This document shows positions 10,130-18,633 of a DNA stretch of 64,000 nucleotides, piece after piece (the first letter of the stretch is position 1; each line of letters starts with the position of its first letter). The position numbers and the translations under genes were made by a program. Source of the DNA: Alcanivorax sp. S6407 (GTDB lineage Bacteria; Pseudomonadota; Gammaproteobacteria; Pseudomonadales; Alcanivoracaceae); contig NZ_JALKBH010000002.1 of assembly GCF_023016115.1 (NCBI RefSeq), positions 830,624-894,623 of the forward strand, written 5' to 3'. Below the pieces are notes generated by a model. The model ran no database searches. It was not told the origin of the DNA and saw only the letters and a program-made list of their open reading frames with translations.

Positions 10130-10651
10130 ATGATGAAGAAATTGCTCATCGCTGCCCTTGGCAGCCTGCCCCTGCTGGCCAACGCTGGCGGCTTCGCCGG
10201 TCTCGACTATGTCAGCAGCAAGATCGAACCGGACAACACCAATGCCTCCGCCAAGCCCCAGGCCCTGCAGTTCAAGTTCGGCAGCTGGATCAACAAGGAC
10301 GAAACCCTGGGCGGCGAAGTGCGTCTGGGTCTGGGTGTGGGCGATGACGAGCTGTCCCGCTTTGCCGATCTGGAAATCGACCGTTATTACGGCGCCTACT
10401 TCCGCGGCCAGTTCCCCAACACCCTGCCAGTGCGCCCCTACGGCCTGATCGGTTTGACCTACATGGAAACCACCGTGGAATACGACAACGGCGGCAGCGA
10501 CGGCGAGAACTTCAAGGATCTTTCCCTCGGTCTGGGTGTGGACATCACCGTGACCCACAACATGTTCGTCAGCGTGGAATACATGCGCGTGGTAGACCGC
10601 AGCGGCGACGAAGTGACCAACCTGGCACTGGGCCTGAACGGCCGTTTCTAA
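10130..10651 (+). CDS. Small outer-membrane beta-barrel protein
   Basis: 173 residues with signal peptide MMKKLLIAALGSLPLLANA. The body has an eight-stranded-barrel look (GGFAGLDYVSSKIEPDN, YYGAYFRGQFPN, PVRPYGLIGLTYMETTVEY, MFVSVEYMRVVD) and ends in GRF, the terminal Phe of outer-membrane proteins. It resembles OmpA-like/porin-family small barrels of unknown role. AAAGGA precedes the tandem ATG starts. It closes the metal operon or is independently transcribed, and is followed by a strong terminator. Confidence 0.8.
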   Translation: MMKKLLIAALGSLPLLANAGGFAGLDYVSSKIEPDNTNASAKPQALQFKFGSWINKDETLGGEVRLGLGVGDDELSRFADLEIDRYYGAYFRGQFPNTLPVRPYGLIGLTYMETTVEYDNGGSDGENFKDLSLGLGVDITVTHNMFVSVEYMRVVDRSGDEVTNLALGLNGRF

Positions 10652-10666
10652 GCCTTATGGATCGCC

Positions 10667-10700
10667 GAAAAAAAACCGCGCCCCGGCGCGGTTTTTTTAT
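10667..10700 (+). terminator. Rho-independent terminator
   Basis: A-run, stem AACCGCGCC / GGCGCGGTT with short loop, then TTTTTTTAT. Confidence 0.93.
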
Positions 10701-10714
10701 GGCCGCTCTGCGGC

Positions 10715-10757
10715 TGCAACACGCTTCACGCAACATGCATCACGCAAAGATCAAAAG
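10715..10757. repeat. Heptad repeat, GCGTGAA family (complement)
   Basis: GCAACACGCTTCACGCAACA followed by TGCATCACGC, 7-bp period, right after the terminator. Confidence 0.7.
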
Positions 10758-10821
10758 CGGATTTACCACACAGTGCAAAGCGGTCACAGTGATCGGACTG
10801 CGAAGTAGTACTGTTCTTGCT

Positions 10822-10884
10822 CTAGGAGCCCCACTGGAGGGGCGAACAGAACTCACCGCAGGAGCGAACGTTCGGCCGCGAACC
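10822..10884. repeat. Two REP-type palindromes
   Basis: TAGGAGCCCCACTGGAGGGG followed by CGAAC, then GGAGCGAACGTTCGGCCGCG. Same TAGGAGC...GCGAA layout as at 4954. They lie in the gene-free 290-bp stretch before the next minus-strand gene. Confidence 0.65.
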
Positions 10885-10937
10885 GTGCGTCTGCAGGATG
10901 CTGCACCAGCACAATGCGGCCCAGCGCGAAGCCTGCC

Positions 10938-11321
10938 TCACTCAGCCGATCGCTGAACCGACATCCACTGCCCCAGGCCAGACAGCATCTGAATGCAGCC
11001 AAACAGGATCGTTCCCCAGACCACCATCCAGGTGGCCATGTAATGGCCCACCGCGCTGGAACTGAGGAAAGTGGCAACCACCACCACCAGGCCCACCACC
11101 AGCCACAGCGCACCGAGGCCCACATTCTTTTTCGCTTTGGCCGCCTTGTGTTCCTGTATCACCGCTTTCTGCCGGGCGATCAGCGCCCAGGCCGAAGCAT
11201 TATCGATACCTCTGGAAAGCAGGTCGTTCACGATCTGCTGATCCGGTTTGCCTGCGAGGAGTAACTGCGCCACACGAGTGCAAGCGGCGAGCATCATGTC
11301 GCCCTGGATTTGCTGTTCCAT
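10938..11321 (-). CDS. Hypothetical two-helix membrane protein
   Basis: 127 residues. The soluble N-terminus (TRVAQLLLAGKPDQQIVNDL, IARQKAVIQEHKAAKAKKN) is followed by two membrane segments, about residues 68-90 (LGALWLVVGLVVVVATFL) and 97-117 (ATWMVVWGTILFGCIQMLSG). I do not recognise a family; a short helical SHOCT-like N-terminal region is possible. Good ATG with GGATGGGATGA upstream. Monocistronic on the minus strand. Confidence 0.7.
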   Translation of the reverse strand: MEQQIQGDMMLAACTRVAQLLLAGKPDQQIVNDLLSRGIDNASAWALIARQKAVIQEHKAAKAKKNVGLGALWLVVGLVVVVATFLSSSAVGHYMATWMVVWGTILFGCIQMLSGLGQWMSVQRSAE

Positions 11322-11474
11322 TCATCCCATCCTGAAACGATTGTTCGGTCATCACTCCGTCCTGCGTCAGTCCCATCCTGGGCACAGCAAGAACGGAATC
11401 AGGTTCAAGCAGAGCCTGTAGTAAACCAAGCCAGAGCGTCTGTGTCTTCCCCCAAATAGGGTAGGAAGAAAGGA

Positions 11475-12053
11475 TCATAGCCCCCGGGCCAAGGCCCTCG
11501 CCTTCTCCAACCAGCGCTGGCGCTTGGCATCATTTGCATATCGCACCGGCCCAAAGGTAGTAATCTCAACCGGCTTGATCCCGGTAAATTCCAGGATGGT
11601 CCGGCGAATCTGGTTATGCGCAGGATTGCGGTAAGCCAACCTGAAATACCAGGGCGGCGTGTCCATGGTGATCAGCACCTGCGCAGAGCGCCCGGCCAGC
11701 AACTTGTCCCAGAACTGGGAACCCTTGCGGTACTTGAAGGCATAGCCCGGCAGAAAAACCCGATCAAACATGCCCTTCAGAATCGCCGGCATGGAACCCC
11801 ACCAGACCGGGAACACCAACACCAGATGCTCCGACCAACTGATCGCCTCCTGAACCTCCTTTAACCCCGGCTCCAGCTCCTGGCGCTGGTTATAGCCGAG
11901 GCGCAACACCGGATCAAAATCGATCTCCCCCAAGCGAAAGTAGCGCACCTCATTACCAGCCTGCTCCGCAGCCTGCGCATACTCATCAGCCAGCCCACGA
12001 CAAAAACTGGACGGATCCGGGCTCCCCAGAATCACTGCGATACGTTTTCCCAT
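11475..12053 (-). CDS. NAD(P)H:quinone oxidoreductase, flavodoxin-like fold
   Basis: 192 residues of the Flavodoxin_2 / MdaB-KefF-WrbA-like class. Seen: the FMN/FAD phosphate loop RIAVILGSPDPSSFCRGLAD at the N-terminus, the LVLVFPVWWGSMPAILKGMF motif with the WW pair that stacks on the flavin, and RVFLPGYAFKY after it. Such enzymes transfer two electrons from NAD(P)H to quinones in the cytoplasm. Monocistronic; an 18-bp perfect palindrome lies about 75 bp upstream of the start and could be its operator. Confidence 0.87.
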   Translation of the reverse strand: MGKRIAVILGSPDPSSFCRGLADEYAQAAEQAGNEVRYFRLGEIDFDPVLRLGYNQRQELEPGLKEVQEAISWSEHLVLVFPVWWGSMPAILKGMFDRVFLPGYAFKYRKGSQFWDKLLAGRSAQVLITMDTPPWYFRLAYRNPAHNQIRRTILEFTGIKPVEITTFGPVRYANDAKRQRWLEKARALARGL

Positions 12054-12126
12054 TCCTTGCTATCCCTGCATTGAAAAAGTCGCACAGGCGATGTCACCAC
12101 AACGACATCCATCCTGTTACCAGAGG

Positions 12127-12144
12127 CGACGCGTTAACGCGTCG
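12127..12144. promoter_or_regulatory. 18-bp perfect palindrome
   Basis: CGACGCGTTAACGCGTCG, perfectly self-complementary. It lies between the oxidoreductase gene and the left end of the integron array. The rest of the roughly 370-bp stretch 12054-12421 holds no gene I can support. Confidence 0.5.
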
Positions 12145-12421
12145 AGAAGAAGATGGGGAGCCCTGCCGTTATCGCAAGGTATGACAGGACAAGATCGTGC
12201 TGAAACAGGAAAGGAAAACCGCTATTGGCCTGATCGGAATAATAGAAGAAACATCGCGCTGGTTTTTGTCACACCTCAACGATAAAACCCGGCAGTGGAT
12301 CTTAAATTGTCTTTGCCTAAGTGCACGATGCAAGACCGGACCCCGGCTCCCGACCAGAGACCATGGCAGATGGGATAAAATAAAGTCGGCTACAGGGTTG
12401 ATTTGGGATCACAGTCGCTTG

Positions 12422-12745
12422 TTATAGAGTTTCCATTTCACGAACCGAATACTTCGGCGGCTCGCCGTAGCCTCTGATCACTACAATTAGATCATTCCTG
12501 TTACCAATGACACGATAACGAAACTCAACATAAGATGGGTCTGACGAAGAGCCATTGTAGGAAACTTTTCTTCTAAAAATTATCTCTGACACCCCGCCTG
12601 ATGCCAGGCCTACCTCTTCATTAGAAAGAATAAATTCCCTGCTCCTCTCGCCCTCAATATCATTCTGATGCCAGACAAGAACCCCTGCCCTGCCGACAAA
12701 AGCAATTATTAGTATTAGCGGAATCCATTTCAGGAACCTACGCAC
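12422..12745 (-). CDS. Cassette 10: small membrane-anchored hypothetical protein
   Basis: 107 residues with one N-terminal membrane segment (FLKWIPLILIIAFVGRAGVLVW) and a soluble beta-rich remainder (IIFRRKVSYNGSSSDPSYVEFRYRVIG). Start is GTG with GGGAGGGC upstream; the stop lies in the terminal core box. It is the last cassette of the array (farthest from the expected attI), and its own attC could not be resolved. Family not recognised. Confidence 0.65.
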   Translation of the reverse strand: MRRFLKWIPLILIIAFVGRAGVLVWHQNDIEGERSREFILSNEEVGLASGGVSEIIFRRKVSYNGSSSDPSYVEFRYRVIGNRNDLIVVIRGYGEPPKYSVREMETL

Positions 12746-12763
12746 CTGCCCTCCCGGCTCACT

Positions 12764-12835
12764 CTATAACGCCGCGCTCTGCGGAAAATTCGGAGCGCAG
12801 CGGAGAATTTGTCCGACAGCAGCGCTTTGTTATAC
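12764..12835 (-). other. attC site of cassette 9
   Basis: 72 bp. Outer boxes CTATAAC and GTTATAC; inner GCCGCGCTCTGC pairs with the GCAGCGC arm; central stem GGAAAATTCGGAGC region. It directly follows the 1274-residue gene. Confidence 0.88.
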
Positions 12836-12859
12836 GTACCCTGACCAGAAGCAAAATGT

Positions 12860-15800
12860 TTACTCAAATCTTTGCTCCCGCCGGTTGTACTCCTCAGCCT
12901 CACGCTCTCTATTCTCTCTAATAGACCTATTTAGAAGTGAAAGCTTGGTCCTAGCTATCTCTCGAACCTCAGGAGAGACATGATTTAATAGTTCTGCGAA
13001 TGCCTCCGATCGAACTTCAAGAATATCGGCAAGTGATCCTGACCACCCACTAGGAAAAGATCTAGAGAAAATAGTTTCGACTATCGCGACTTTGTTCTCT
13101 GCGGCATCTAAAAGTGATGTAATGTGATGACTGAGAACTACTTTCTTTGGATTGTCTAGTGCCTGTGATTCCTTGTCTAAGGACGTGTATGCCGAAACGG
13201 CACCTGCTACTTTATGAATCCTATCTTGATTTCCATTACACCAATTCAGCACGCGCTCTATAGGCGCTAAGTTTAATGGCGAGCTACTACGATGGACCCT
13301 ATCTTTAAAAAGCAAATATATAAGTTGTTCGCTATTCTCACTATCTATTAACACTCTATCTAATACAAATTCAGGATAATTTTCTACTAGATAGGCTATG
13401 ACAGTCTCTAATTCGAAGCCATATAAGCGATATGTCTCAACGCCATTGCAGAGCAAGTTAATAATATCGCGAATTTCATTCTCCGGTGCTGGGTCTGATA
13501 AACACTCTGCAATAACACGATCCATTCCATGGAGCTGTCGCCTGCTAATCTCGTCCCTGTGCATTGATAACAGTTTCAAAATGGCCTGCCTTCCGACAGA
13601 TCGTAGGTCATCGCTAGGACTGTAGTTGCTACCCTTTTCAGTAAAGAGTCGCATACTCAGAATTTCAATGGTTGAAAATATCCCATCGGTTAAACCATTA
13701 ATTGCGGCAAGTAATTCTGATAAATCATCATCAGGAATGGATTCATGAACTCGACCGTAACTTATATGTTGAAACCTCCATGCTTCCAGTTCACCAGCCT
13801 TCGCCAGCTCAATAAGCTTTTTTGCACCCCAAGGGGCTATTGGCGTTGCAGACAAAATATTAACAAAATACTGTTTAAGCTCAGGCACACCTAATACAGA
13901 CTCCTGAAGCTTCCGAGACAAACCAGGGTCGCCGGAATGTACGCCAGCAATAAAACCGCAAAAGAGGATAGGCTGTACTACTTCTAGCTCTTGCTTTTTC
14001 ATCAGGCGGACAAGCGTATCAAAGGTTAAAGCTTGGCCTGATGAACCTTTGGCCAACCCTTTGCCGAATGACCAAAGCGCATCGATATGTTTTTCCCATA
14101 ACCTTGGCGCCAATCTTTCAAGGTAATCAGGTTCAGATGACGCAAGCTCGCCTAGTTTTTCTATCTTCTGATGAATTTTTTCAGAATTTTCTGTGTAATC
14201 CCCACCTCTAACTTCTACGTGATCCCATGTGTTAGTCAGAGCATATGCCTCGATTTCGAAATAGGGATCAGCCGGTGCGGCTAAATGTTCAAGTGCTTCA
14301 ATCCTTTTGAATAACTCAGGTGTGTGTTTCTTCCCGTTGTAATGTATTGTCCGCTTAATGGCCATCCACATGTCTGGCCATTTACCGCCAGCGCCATATT
14401 TGCTCACTATGCTTTCGAGAATGTCAAAGCAGCCTGCATAGCTCCATAATCCTACAAAATGATTTGCTAGTAACACCTTTGCCCAATTACAAATGGATTC
14501 ATCGTCCGAATCTAAAAACGGCACTAACAGCTCAATATAACCTACGTACCAGTCTAATTTCTCTTTATTCGTTGTAGGCTCCCACCCAAAGTCCCTGCTA
14601 CGAGCACCAAAATCAAACCCTCCAATTGAGCTCCAATGAGAAGCCTCAAACGCAGATCGAAGAATTTCCTGCGCAATCTCAAGCTGTCTCAAGCTGCCAG
14701 AATTTAGCATTCTATTCACAAAGGAATGTCTTCGCGTTGGAGTAGCCTGTGTCCCAGAGAGGTATAATGAAAAAAGGCTCGCCAATTGATTAGCGATACT
14801 ATTGTTGTTCTCGCCAGCTTTTTCTGTTTCCGCAAAGCGAAGAATTAGTCCGGCAGCACGGTCGAAGTACTGATCATCATATGCTATTTTTCTAAGTAAC
14901 CGAACGAACGTAGAAAAACTTTGATTATCTCTTGAGCAAAAATCTCGAGTTTCCGAAGCTTTCTCTATAGCGATTAAAACTACATCTGGAAACACAGGTG
15001 CGATGTGAGTTAGTGCCGTAAGCAACTCAGCATTGCACCGTGCAATGTTATGGAATGGCCCATCAATCCTCATCCATGTATGGGCGAGATATCTAGCAGG
15101 TTCGTAGTCATGCAGATATCCTAGTCGATGAGCGCATGATTTGAATAAGCGAAAATTATCAGCCTTTAACAACTCAGCATTAATTTTATCAGGCTCGATG
15201 TTCTGCAGAGCTCGTCGTGCGAGACGGTTAGCTACTGCATGCGGTAGCACTGCTCGCCAGTTTCCCCGCTTTTGCGATAGCTGCCTCCGCAATAGCTCTG
15301 CATGATTGCGATTCAACCTGTCACGTTCAAATCCGCCAATTCTAGAAAGAGCGCTCAATTCATCATTGAACTCTTTCGGGGAAACATTGAACGAATAAAT
15401 TAGGGATAGGACCTCTGCGCTTTCAAGCAAATTCTCGGTTGTCCCTTTTCTTTGATTGAAGAGCCTCTGGAACAAGTCTTCATCAGAAAAATTTGCCAAG
15501 GTCTCATCTGCACCCACTCGACTCGCCAATGCGATCGCAACACGTGCATTCCCTCCGGAAAACTCTGCAACTTTATCGGCATTAACGCGTCCTAGAGACG
15601 GAAACCTCTTTTGAATAAGTTTAGAGACGGTCTGCTCGCTTGATGGTTCGAGGTGTATTACTTCTGTTTCTTCTGGGCGATCATCCGAAATATCATATTC
15701 GATAGTAAGAAGACTCAATTTTGCTTGATTTGACGAAACCTGCTTTTGCAGTTTTCTATGAACATCTGGTGGGCAGTTATCCAATACCAAATAACTTAAA

Positions 15801-16684
15801 AAATCATTGGCTATCAAGTATGAGACAAGCTCAGATGCTGTTGGAGTTAAATCATCACCAAGATCTGCATATATTACATTCGCTCTCGGCAGAGAGTTAT
15901 CGCATACGTCACTTTCAAAAAGTGCCTGAGCAAAGCGCGTTTTTCCAACCCCTGACAAACCAGTTATTCGTACCACCGAGCCAGGTCTTTGTAATCTTTC
16001 ACGCACAAGCCTGATTCCATCCGAAATCGCTATAGGCTCTTTGTGATGTGAATTCATATCGATGACGCAAGGGTGTTCGTCAAGCAAAAACTCATCATCT
16101 TTATCGACTGGGGTGGATGCCCATCTCCCAAACGGTCGCCATCCGGATAATGGCTTGCCTAGTCTAGAGCGAACCCACAAGGCAACCCCAGGAAATTGTC
16201 TCAACCATGCGCTGAGCCGATCCCTACCATAAAAGTCAAGGAGAAGATCTTCGCTATCTGGTAAGCCTTCGAGCGCAGATTTCATTCCCAGAAGTCGTTC
16301 TGATAGCATTTTGTCAGAACAATCATCTTTGCCACTAACAATTATATAAGCGCCTTTTTTTTCTAAGAGATCCCCAATAACAGTTTTTAGCGTTCCTTTA
16401 TCAAGCATTTCCTTTTTGCAGGCCGCTTTACTCATACTGTTTTTCTTTACTTGAAAACCAGTATTTTCACGACTTACAAAGCCTGGCTTTAGTAAAGGGA
16501 TAGCATTGACAACTCGAACATCGAGACCGCCGTCAGCAGCTTCCTGCGCCCCTCCCCACAGAACACAAGATGTCTGAATTTCTTGGCGAATCAATTCTGC
16601 TTCACACAATCTAGCGACCATTTCTCTTAGATCAGCATCATTGAGATTTGAAATATCAGAAGGTTCAAGTTCAAAAAATATCAT
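12860..16684 (-). CDS. Cassette 9: nuclease-STAND NTPase, candidate Avs-type defence protein
   Basis: 1274 residues in a single cassette. Residues about 15-115 look like a PD-(D/E)xK nuclease of the Mrr/Cap4 kind: EAADGGLDVRVV (Asp51, Asp55) followed by GFQVKKN (Gln78-x-Lys80). A P-loop NTPase follows: Walker A GLSGVGKT at 242-249 and Walker B-like YLVLDNC with Asp302. From about residue 400 to the end it is helical with no clear catalytic motif, as expected for the repeat-rich target-sensing half of STAND proteins. Nuclease + STAND + long helical sensor is the plan of Avs anti-phage proteins, which cut DNA after recognising a phage protein. Function inferred from architecture; no homology search was run. 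Confidence 0.75.
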   Translation of the reverse strand: MIFFELEPSDISNLNDADLREMVARLCEAELIRQEIQTSCVLWGGAQEAADGGLDVRVVNAIPLLKPGFVSRENTGFQVKKNSMSKAACKKEMLDKGTLKTVIGDLLEKKGAYIIVSGKDDCSDKMLSERLLGMKSALEGLPDSEDLLLDFYGRDRLSAWLRQFPGVALWVRSRLGKPLSGWRPFGRWASTPVDKDDEFLLDEHPCVIDMNSHHKEPIAISDGIRLVRERLQRPGSVVRITGLSGVGKTRFAQALFESDVCDNSLPRANVIYADLGDDLTPTASELVSYLIANDFLSYLVLDNCPPDVHRKLQKQVSSNQAKLSLLTIEYDISDDRPEETEVIHLEPSSEQTVSKLIQKRFPSLGRVNADKVAEFSGGNARVAIALASRVGADETLANFSDEDLFQRLFNQRKGTTENLLESAEVLSLIYSFNVSPKEFNDELSALSRIGGFERDRLNRNHAELLRRQLSQKRGNWRAVLPHAVANRLARRALQNIEPDKINAELLKADNFRLFKSCAHRLGYLHDYEPARYLAHTWMRIDGPFHNIARCNAELLTALTHIAPVFPDVVLIAIEKASETRDFCSRDNQSFSTFVRLLRKIAYDDQYFDRAAGLILRFAETEKAGENNNSIANQLASLFSLYLSGTQATPTRRHSFVNRMLNSGSLRQLEIAQEILRSAFEASHWSSIGGFDFGARSRDFGWEPTTNKEKLDWYVGYIELLVPFLDSDDESICNWAKVLLANHFVGLWSYAGCFDILESIVSKYGAGGKWPDMWMAIKRTIHYNGKKHTPELFKRIEALEHLAAPADPYFEIEAYALTNTWDHVEVRGGDYTENSEKIHQKIEKLGELASSEPDYLERLAPRLWEKHIDALWSFGKGLAKGSSGQALTFDTLVRLMKKQELEVVQPILFCGFIAGVHSGDPGLSRKLQESVLGVPELKQYFVNILSATPIAPWGAKKLIELAKAGELEAWRFQHISYGRVHESIPDDDLSELLAAINGLTDGIFSTIEILSMRLFTEKGSNYSPSDDLRSVGRQAILKLLSMHRDEISRRQLHGMDRVIAECLSDPAPENEIRDIINLLCNGVETYRLYGFELETVIAYLVENYPEFVLDRVLIDSENSEQLIYLLFKDRVHRSSSPLNLAPIERVLNWCNGNQDRIHKVAGAVSAYTSLDKESQALDNPKKVVLSHHITSLLDAAENKVAIVETIFSRSFPSGWSGSLADILEVRSEAFAELLNHVSPEVREIARTKLSLLNRSIRENREREAEEYNRREQRFE

Positions 16685-16737
16685 TAGGTTTCAAAAGTCC
16701 CTATATTGCCAATTGATATCGGTAACACTGAAAGAGC

Positions 16738-16797
16738 GTATAACGTTGCTAACAGGGGCTCGCGTAGCGAGTCCCTGACTGCTTGGCCTTGTTATAC
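16738..16797 (-). other. attC site of cassette 8
   Basis: 60 bp. Outer boxes GTATAAC and GTTATAC, central hairpin GGGGCTCGCG / GCGAGTCCC. It separates the 271-residue gene from the defence-like gene. Confidence 0.88.
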
Positions 16798-16800
16798 ACC

Positions 16801-17616
16801 TTAATTGTCACCAATAAACCCGCCCAATATATTTCCCACCCAATCCATAAGCTCTGAGAAGATGAGCAAGAACAAGGCAACCAATATGCCGCCGACAAGC
16901 GCCTGAAATAGCCAGGTGAATGACCCCTTTCCCTCGCGTGAAAATCGAATATTTGGGAACGAGTAATTTATAAGGCGGAGGATTTGCTGATTAATGAACC
17001 CCCAAGAGTTGGAAAATATCAGAAACGCGAACAGGAACGTGAGAACGAAAGAGTTCTCGAATTTAAGATGCGGCGATGCCTTTATGGCCGTGATTAGGCT
17101 CAAGATAAATCCGCCTGCGACACCCAATATTTGAACCAGAAATTGTGTCCAGGTTGTGCGAGCAAATCCGCTTAGGCTTTTGCTCTTCCCTACAATCTCA
17201 AGAATGCCGTTATAGATCGCATCAACAGCATCGCCATCATCCGATGAAACCTGAATATTGCAGTTATTGGGATCATTTGCGTCGAATCTGACCTCGCAAT
17301 AGGTTCCGTACATCCGGTTGGTTCTTTCGCTCTGAGCCGAATCAAGTGTAAAAATCACTCTCTCAACCTTGGCGGCTTGCTGGTAAAAGCGGAACGCTTC
17401 TTGTGCGTCATAGAGACGGTAGCCCCGGTTATCGAATCGGATAACATAGAAAAGTGCCAGCCTCTGATCCGCCTTTTCTTTCTCTGATATACTTTTGGCG
17501 TCAATTGCAGAATTTGCGGTAACCAGCCTGTCAATCAAAAAATGATTGATGGACTCCAAGGTCTGCTCTGTAACATTGATATTCGCTATCTTAATATCAC
17601 GTAGAAATTGCGACAC
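16801..17616 (-). CDS. Cassette 8: hypothetical membrane protein
   Basis: 271 residues. The N-terminal 150 are soluble (FYVIRFDNRGYRLYDAQEAF, YGTYCEVRFDANDPNNCNIQ), followed by three or four membrane segments (about 163-183 FLVQILGVAGGFILSLITAI, 193-210 FVLTFLFAFLIFSNSWGF, 240-260 ALVGGILVALFLLIF). Start is GTG with GGGGGAG upstream. The layout, a cytosolic sensor-like part plus membrane helices, would suit an effector, but no family is recognised. It is next to the nuclease-STAND cassette, but the attC between them argues that they are independent units. Confidence 0.7.
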   Translation of the reverse strand: MSQFLRDIKIANINVTEQTLESINHFLIDRLVTANSAIDAKSISEKEKADQRLALFYVIRFDNRGYRLYDAQEAFRFYQQAAKVERVIFTLDSAQSERTNRMYGTYCEVRFDANDPNNCNIQVSSDDGDAVDAIYNGILEIVGKSKSLSGFARTTWTQFLVQILGVAGGFILSLITAIKASPHLKFENSFVLTFLFAFLIFSNSWGFINQQILRLINYSFPNIRFSREGKGSFTWLFQALVGGILVALFLLIFSELMDWVGNILGGFIGDN

Positions 17617-17636
17617 AACTCCCCCTTTCGCACCCC

Positions 17637-17713
17637 GTATAACGCCTAAAGCACCGGCGGCAAAACCAGAGCGAAGCGGCGGTTTTGACGTCCGGTGCCT
17701 TTACTTGTTAGCT
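17637..17713 (-). other. attC site of cassette 7
   Basis: 77 bp. Outer boxes GTATAAC and GTTAGCT; inner stem GCACCGG(C) / (G)CCGGTGC and an inner AAAACC...GGTTTT pairing. Confidence 0.87.
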
Positions 17714-18015
17714 GCACGCCGCATACCCTGAGCAAATGCATACAACGAAGACAGCAACTCTTGAAATTGATTGTTAATTTCTTCGTGATTTGGTTTCCAT
17801 TGAAACTTACCACTCTGATCTGTGGTTTGACCTAGAACCAGATCATTAAGGCTTCCCATGCCTCCGCTACCTGAAAGTATGGTTTCAGCACAGCGCTGGT
17901 ACTCACCACTATCAAAGGCCGCTAAAGCCTTTTGAAAAAATTGCGACCACCGACTTTCATCTTGCTCAAGCAACTCAATCATCAGGATTAGATCTTTTCT
18001 AGTTTTATCGTACAT
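17701..18015 (-). CDS. Cassette 7: hypothetical protein
   Basis: 104 residues, predicted helical and soluble (LILMIELLEQDESRWSQFFQ, YQRCAETILSGSGGMGSLND). The pattern resembles small uncharacterised domain families found in integron cassettes; I cannot name one with confidence. AAGGAAG precedes the ATG. The stop codon lies inside attC. Confidence 0.65.
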   Translation of the reverse strand: MYDKTRKDLILMIELLEQDESRWSQFFQKALAAFDSGEYQRCAETILSGSGGMGSLNDLVLGQTTDQSGKFQWKPNHEEINNQFQELLSSLYAFAQGMRRAANK

Positions 18016-18029
18016 AACTTCCTTAAGGC

Positions 18030-18134
18030 AGCTAACGCCCGGCTCACCGGGTAAATTTTTGATGGCGGCCTTTGTGCGGCCTTATGCACAAAGGGTGACA
18101 GCGGAAATTTATCCGGTGCAGCCGATTGTTATGA
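18030..18134 (-). other. attC site of cassette 6
   Basis: 105 bp, the longest in the array. Outer boxes AGCTAAC and GTTATGA, arms CCCGGCTCACCGG...CCGGTGCAGCC, and an inner hairpin CCTTTGTGC / GCACAAAGG. Confidence 0.85.
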
Positions 18135-18572
18135 GCACTTCTTTCGATAGCCACGAATGATGCCTTTTCTTTTAAGTTTCTCTAAAAAATCTTGCTGCAT
18201 TCCCGAATAGGCCACCGTGCATTCGCGATGGAAGTTATCATAACCTCCAAACAGGAGCTTCCCATCCATTTCAATCTGAACATGAATGATGCCTTCATTA
18301 ACCAAGTGGTCCTTCTCAATAAGCTCGTTCCATATCTCTGGATACGTAGAAGGATTCAAAGGAAGAACAACAAAATCCAACTCCGGCTCCTTAGTTTGTC
18401 GCTTAAGAGAAGATGTTTCTCCGTGCGTGGCATCCACCCAAGTGCAGAAAGACAAGCCTTTCAAGTCTCCTTCAAACGAGATTTTTGAGTTGGCTGCATA
18501 TTCCTCCATTACAGCCCTAAGGAGACCGGGCTTGTCTCGGGGGTCAATCCAAACAACATCTTCCTGTCTCAT
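18129..18572 (-). CDS. Cassette 6: hypothetical soluble protein
   Basis: 147 residues (VVWIDPRDKPGLLRAVMEEY, LDFVVLPLNPSTYPEIWNEL, GIIHVQIEMDGKLLFGGYDN). No membrane segment, signal or metal motif. The mixed alpha/beta pattern and acidic core suggest a compact cytosolic protein, possibly immunity-like; this is only an impression. The stop lies in the attC core box. Confidence 0.65.
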   Translation of the reverse strand: MRQEDVVWIDPRDKPGLLRAVMEEYAANSKISFEGDLKGLSFCTWVDATHGETSSLKRQTKEPELDFVVLPLNPSTYPEIWNELIEKDHLVNEGIIHVQIEMDGKLLFGGYDNFHRECTVAYSGMQQDFLEKLKRKGIIRGYRKKCS

Positions 18573-18581
18573 GGTTGATTC

Positions 18582-18633
18582 TCATAACGCCTGGCACAGC
18601 CGCCGAAGGTCGGCCTGCTGCTTCTTGTTAAAT
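18582..18633 (-). other. attC site of cassette 5
   Basis: 52 bp. Outer boxes TCATAAC and GTTAAAT, inner GCCTGGCACAGCCGCC / GGTCGGCCTGCTGC pairing. Confidence 0.82.

Noticed and set aside
12091-12427. Two short plus-strand frames in the 12054-12421 spacer
   Set aside because: No ribosome site, odd composition (RRR and QR runs), and they cross the palindrome and core box.
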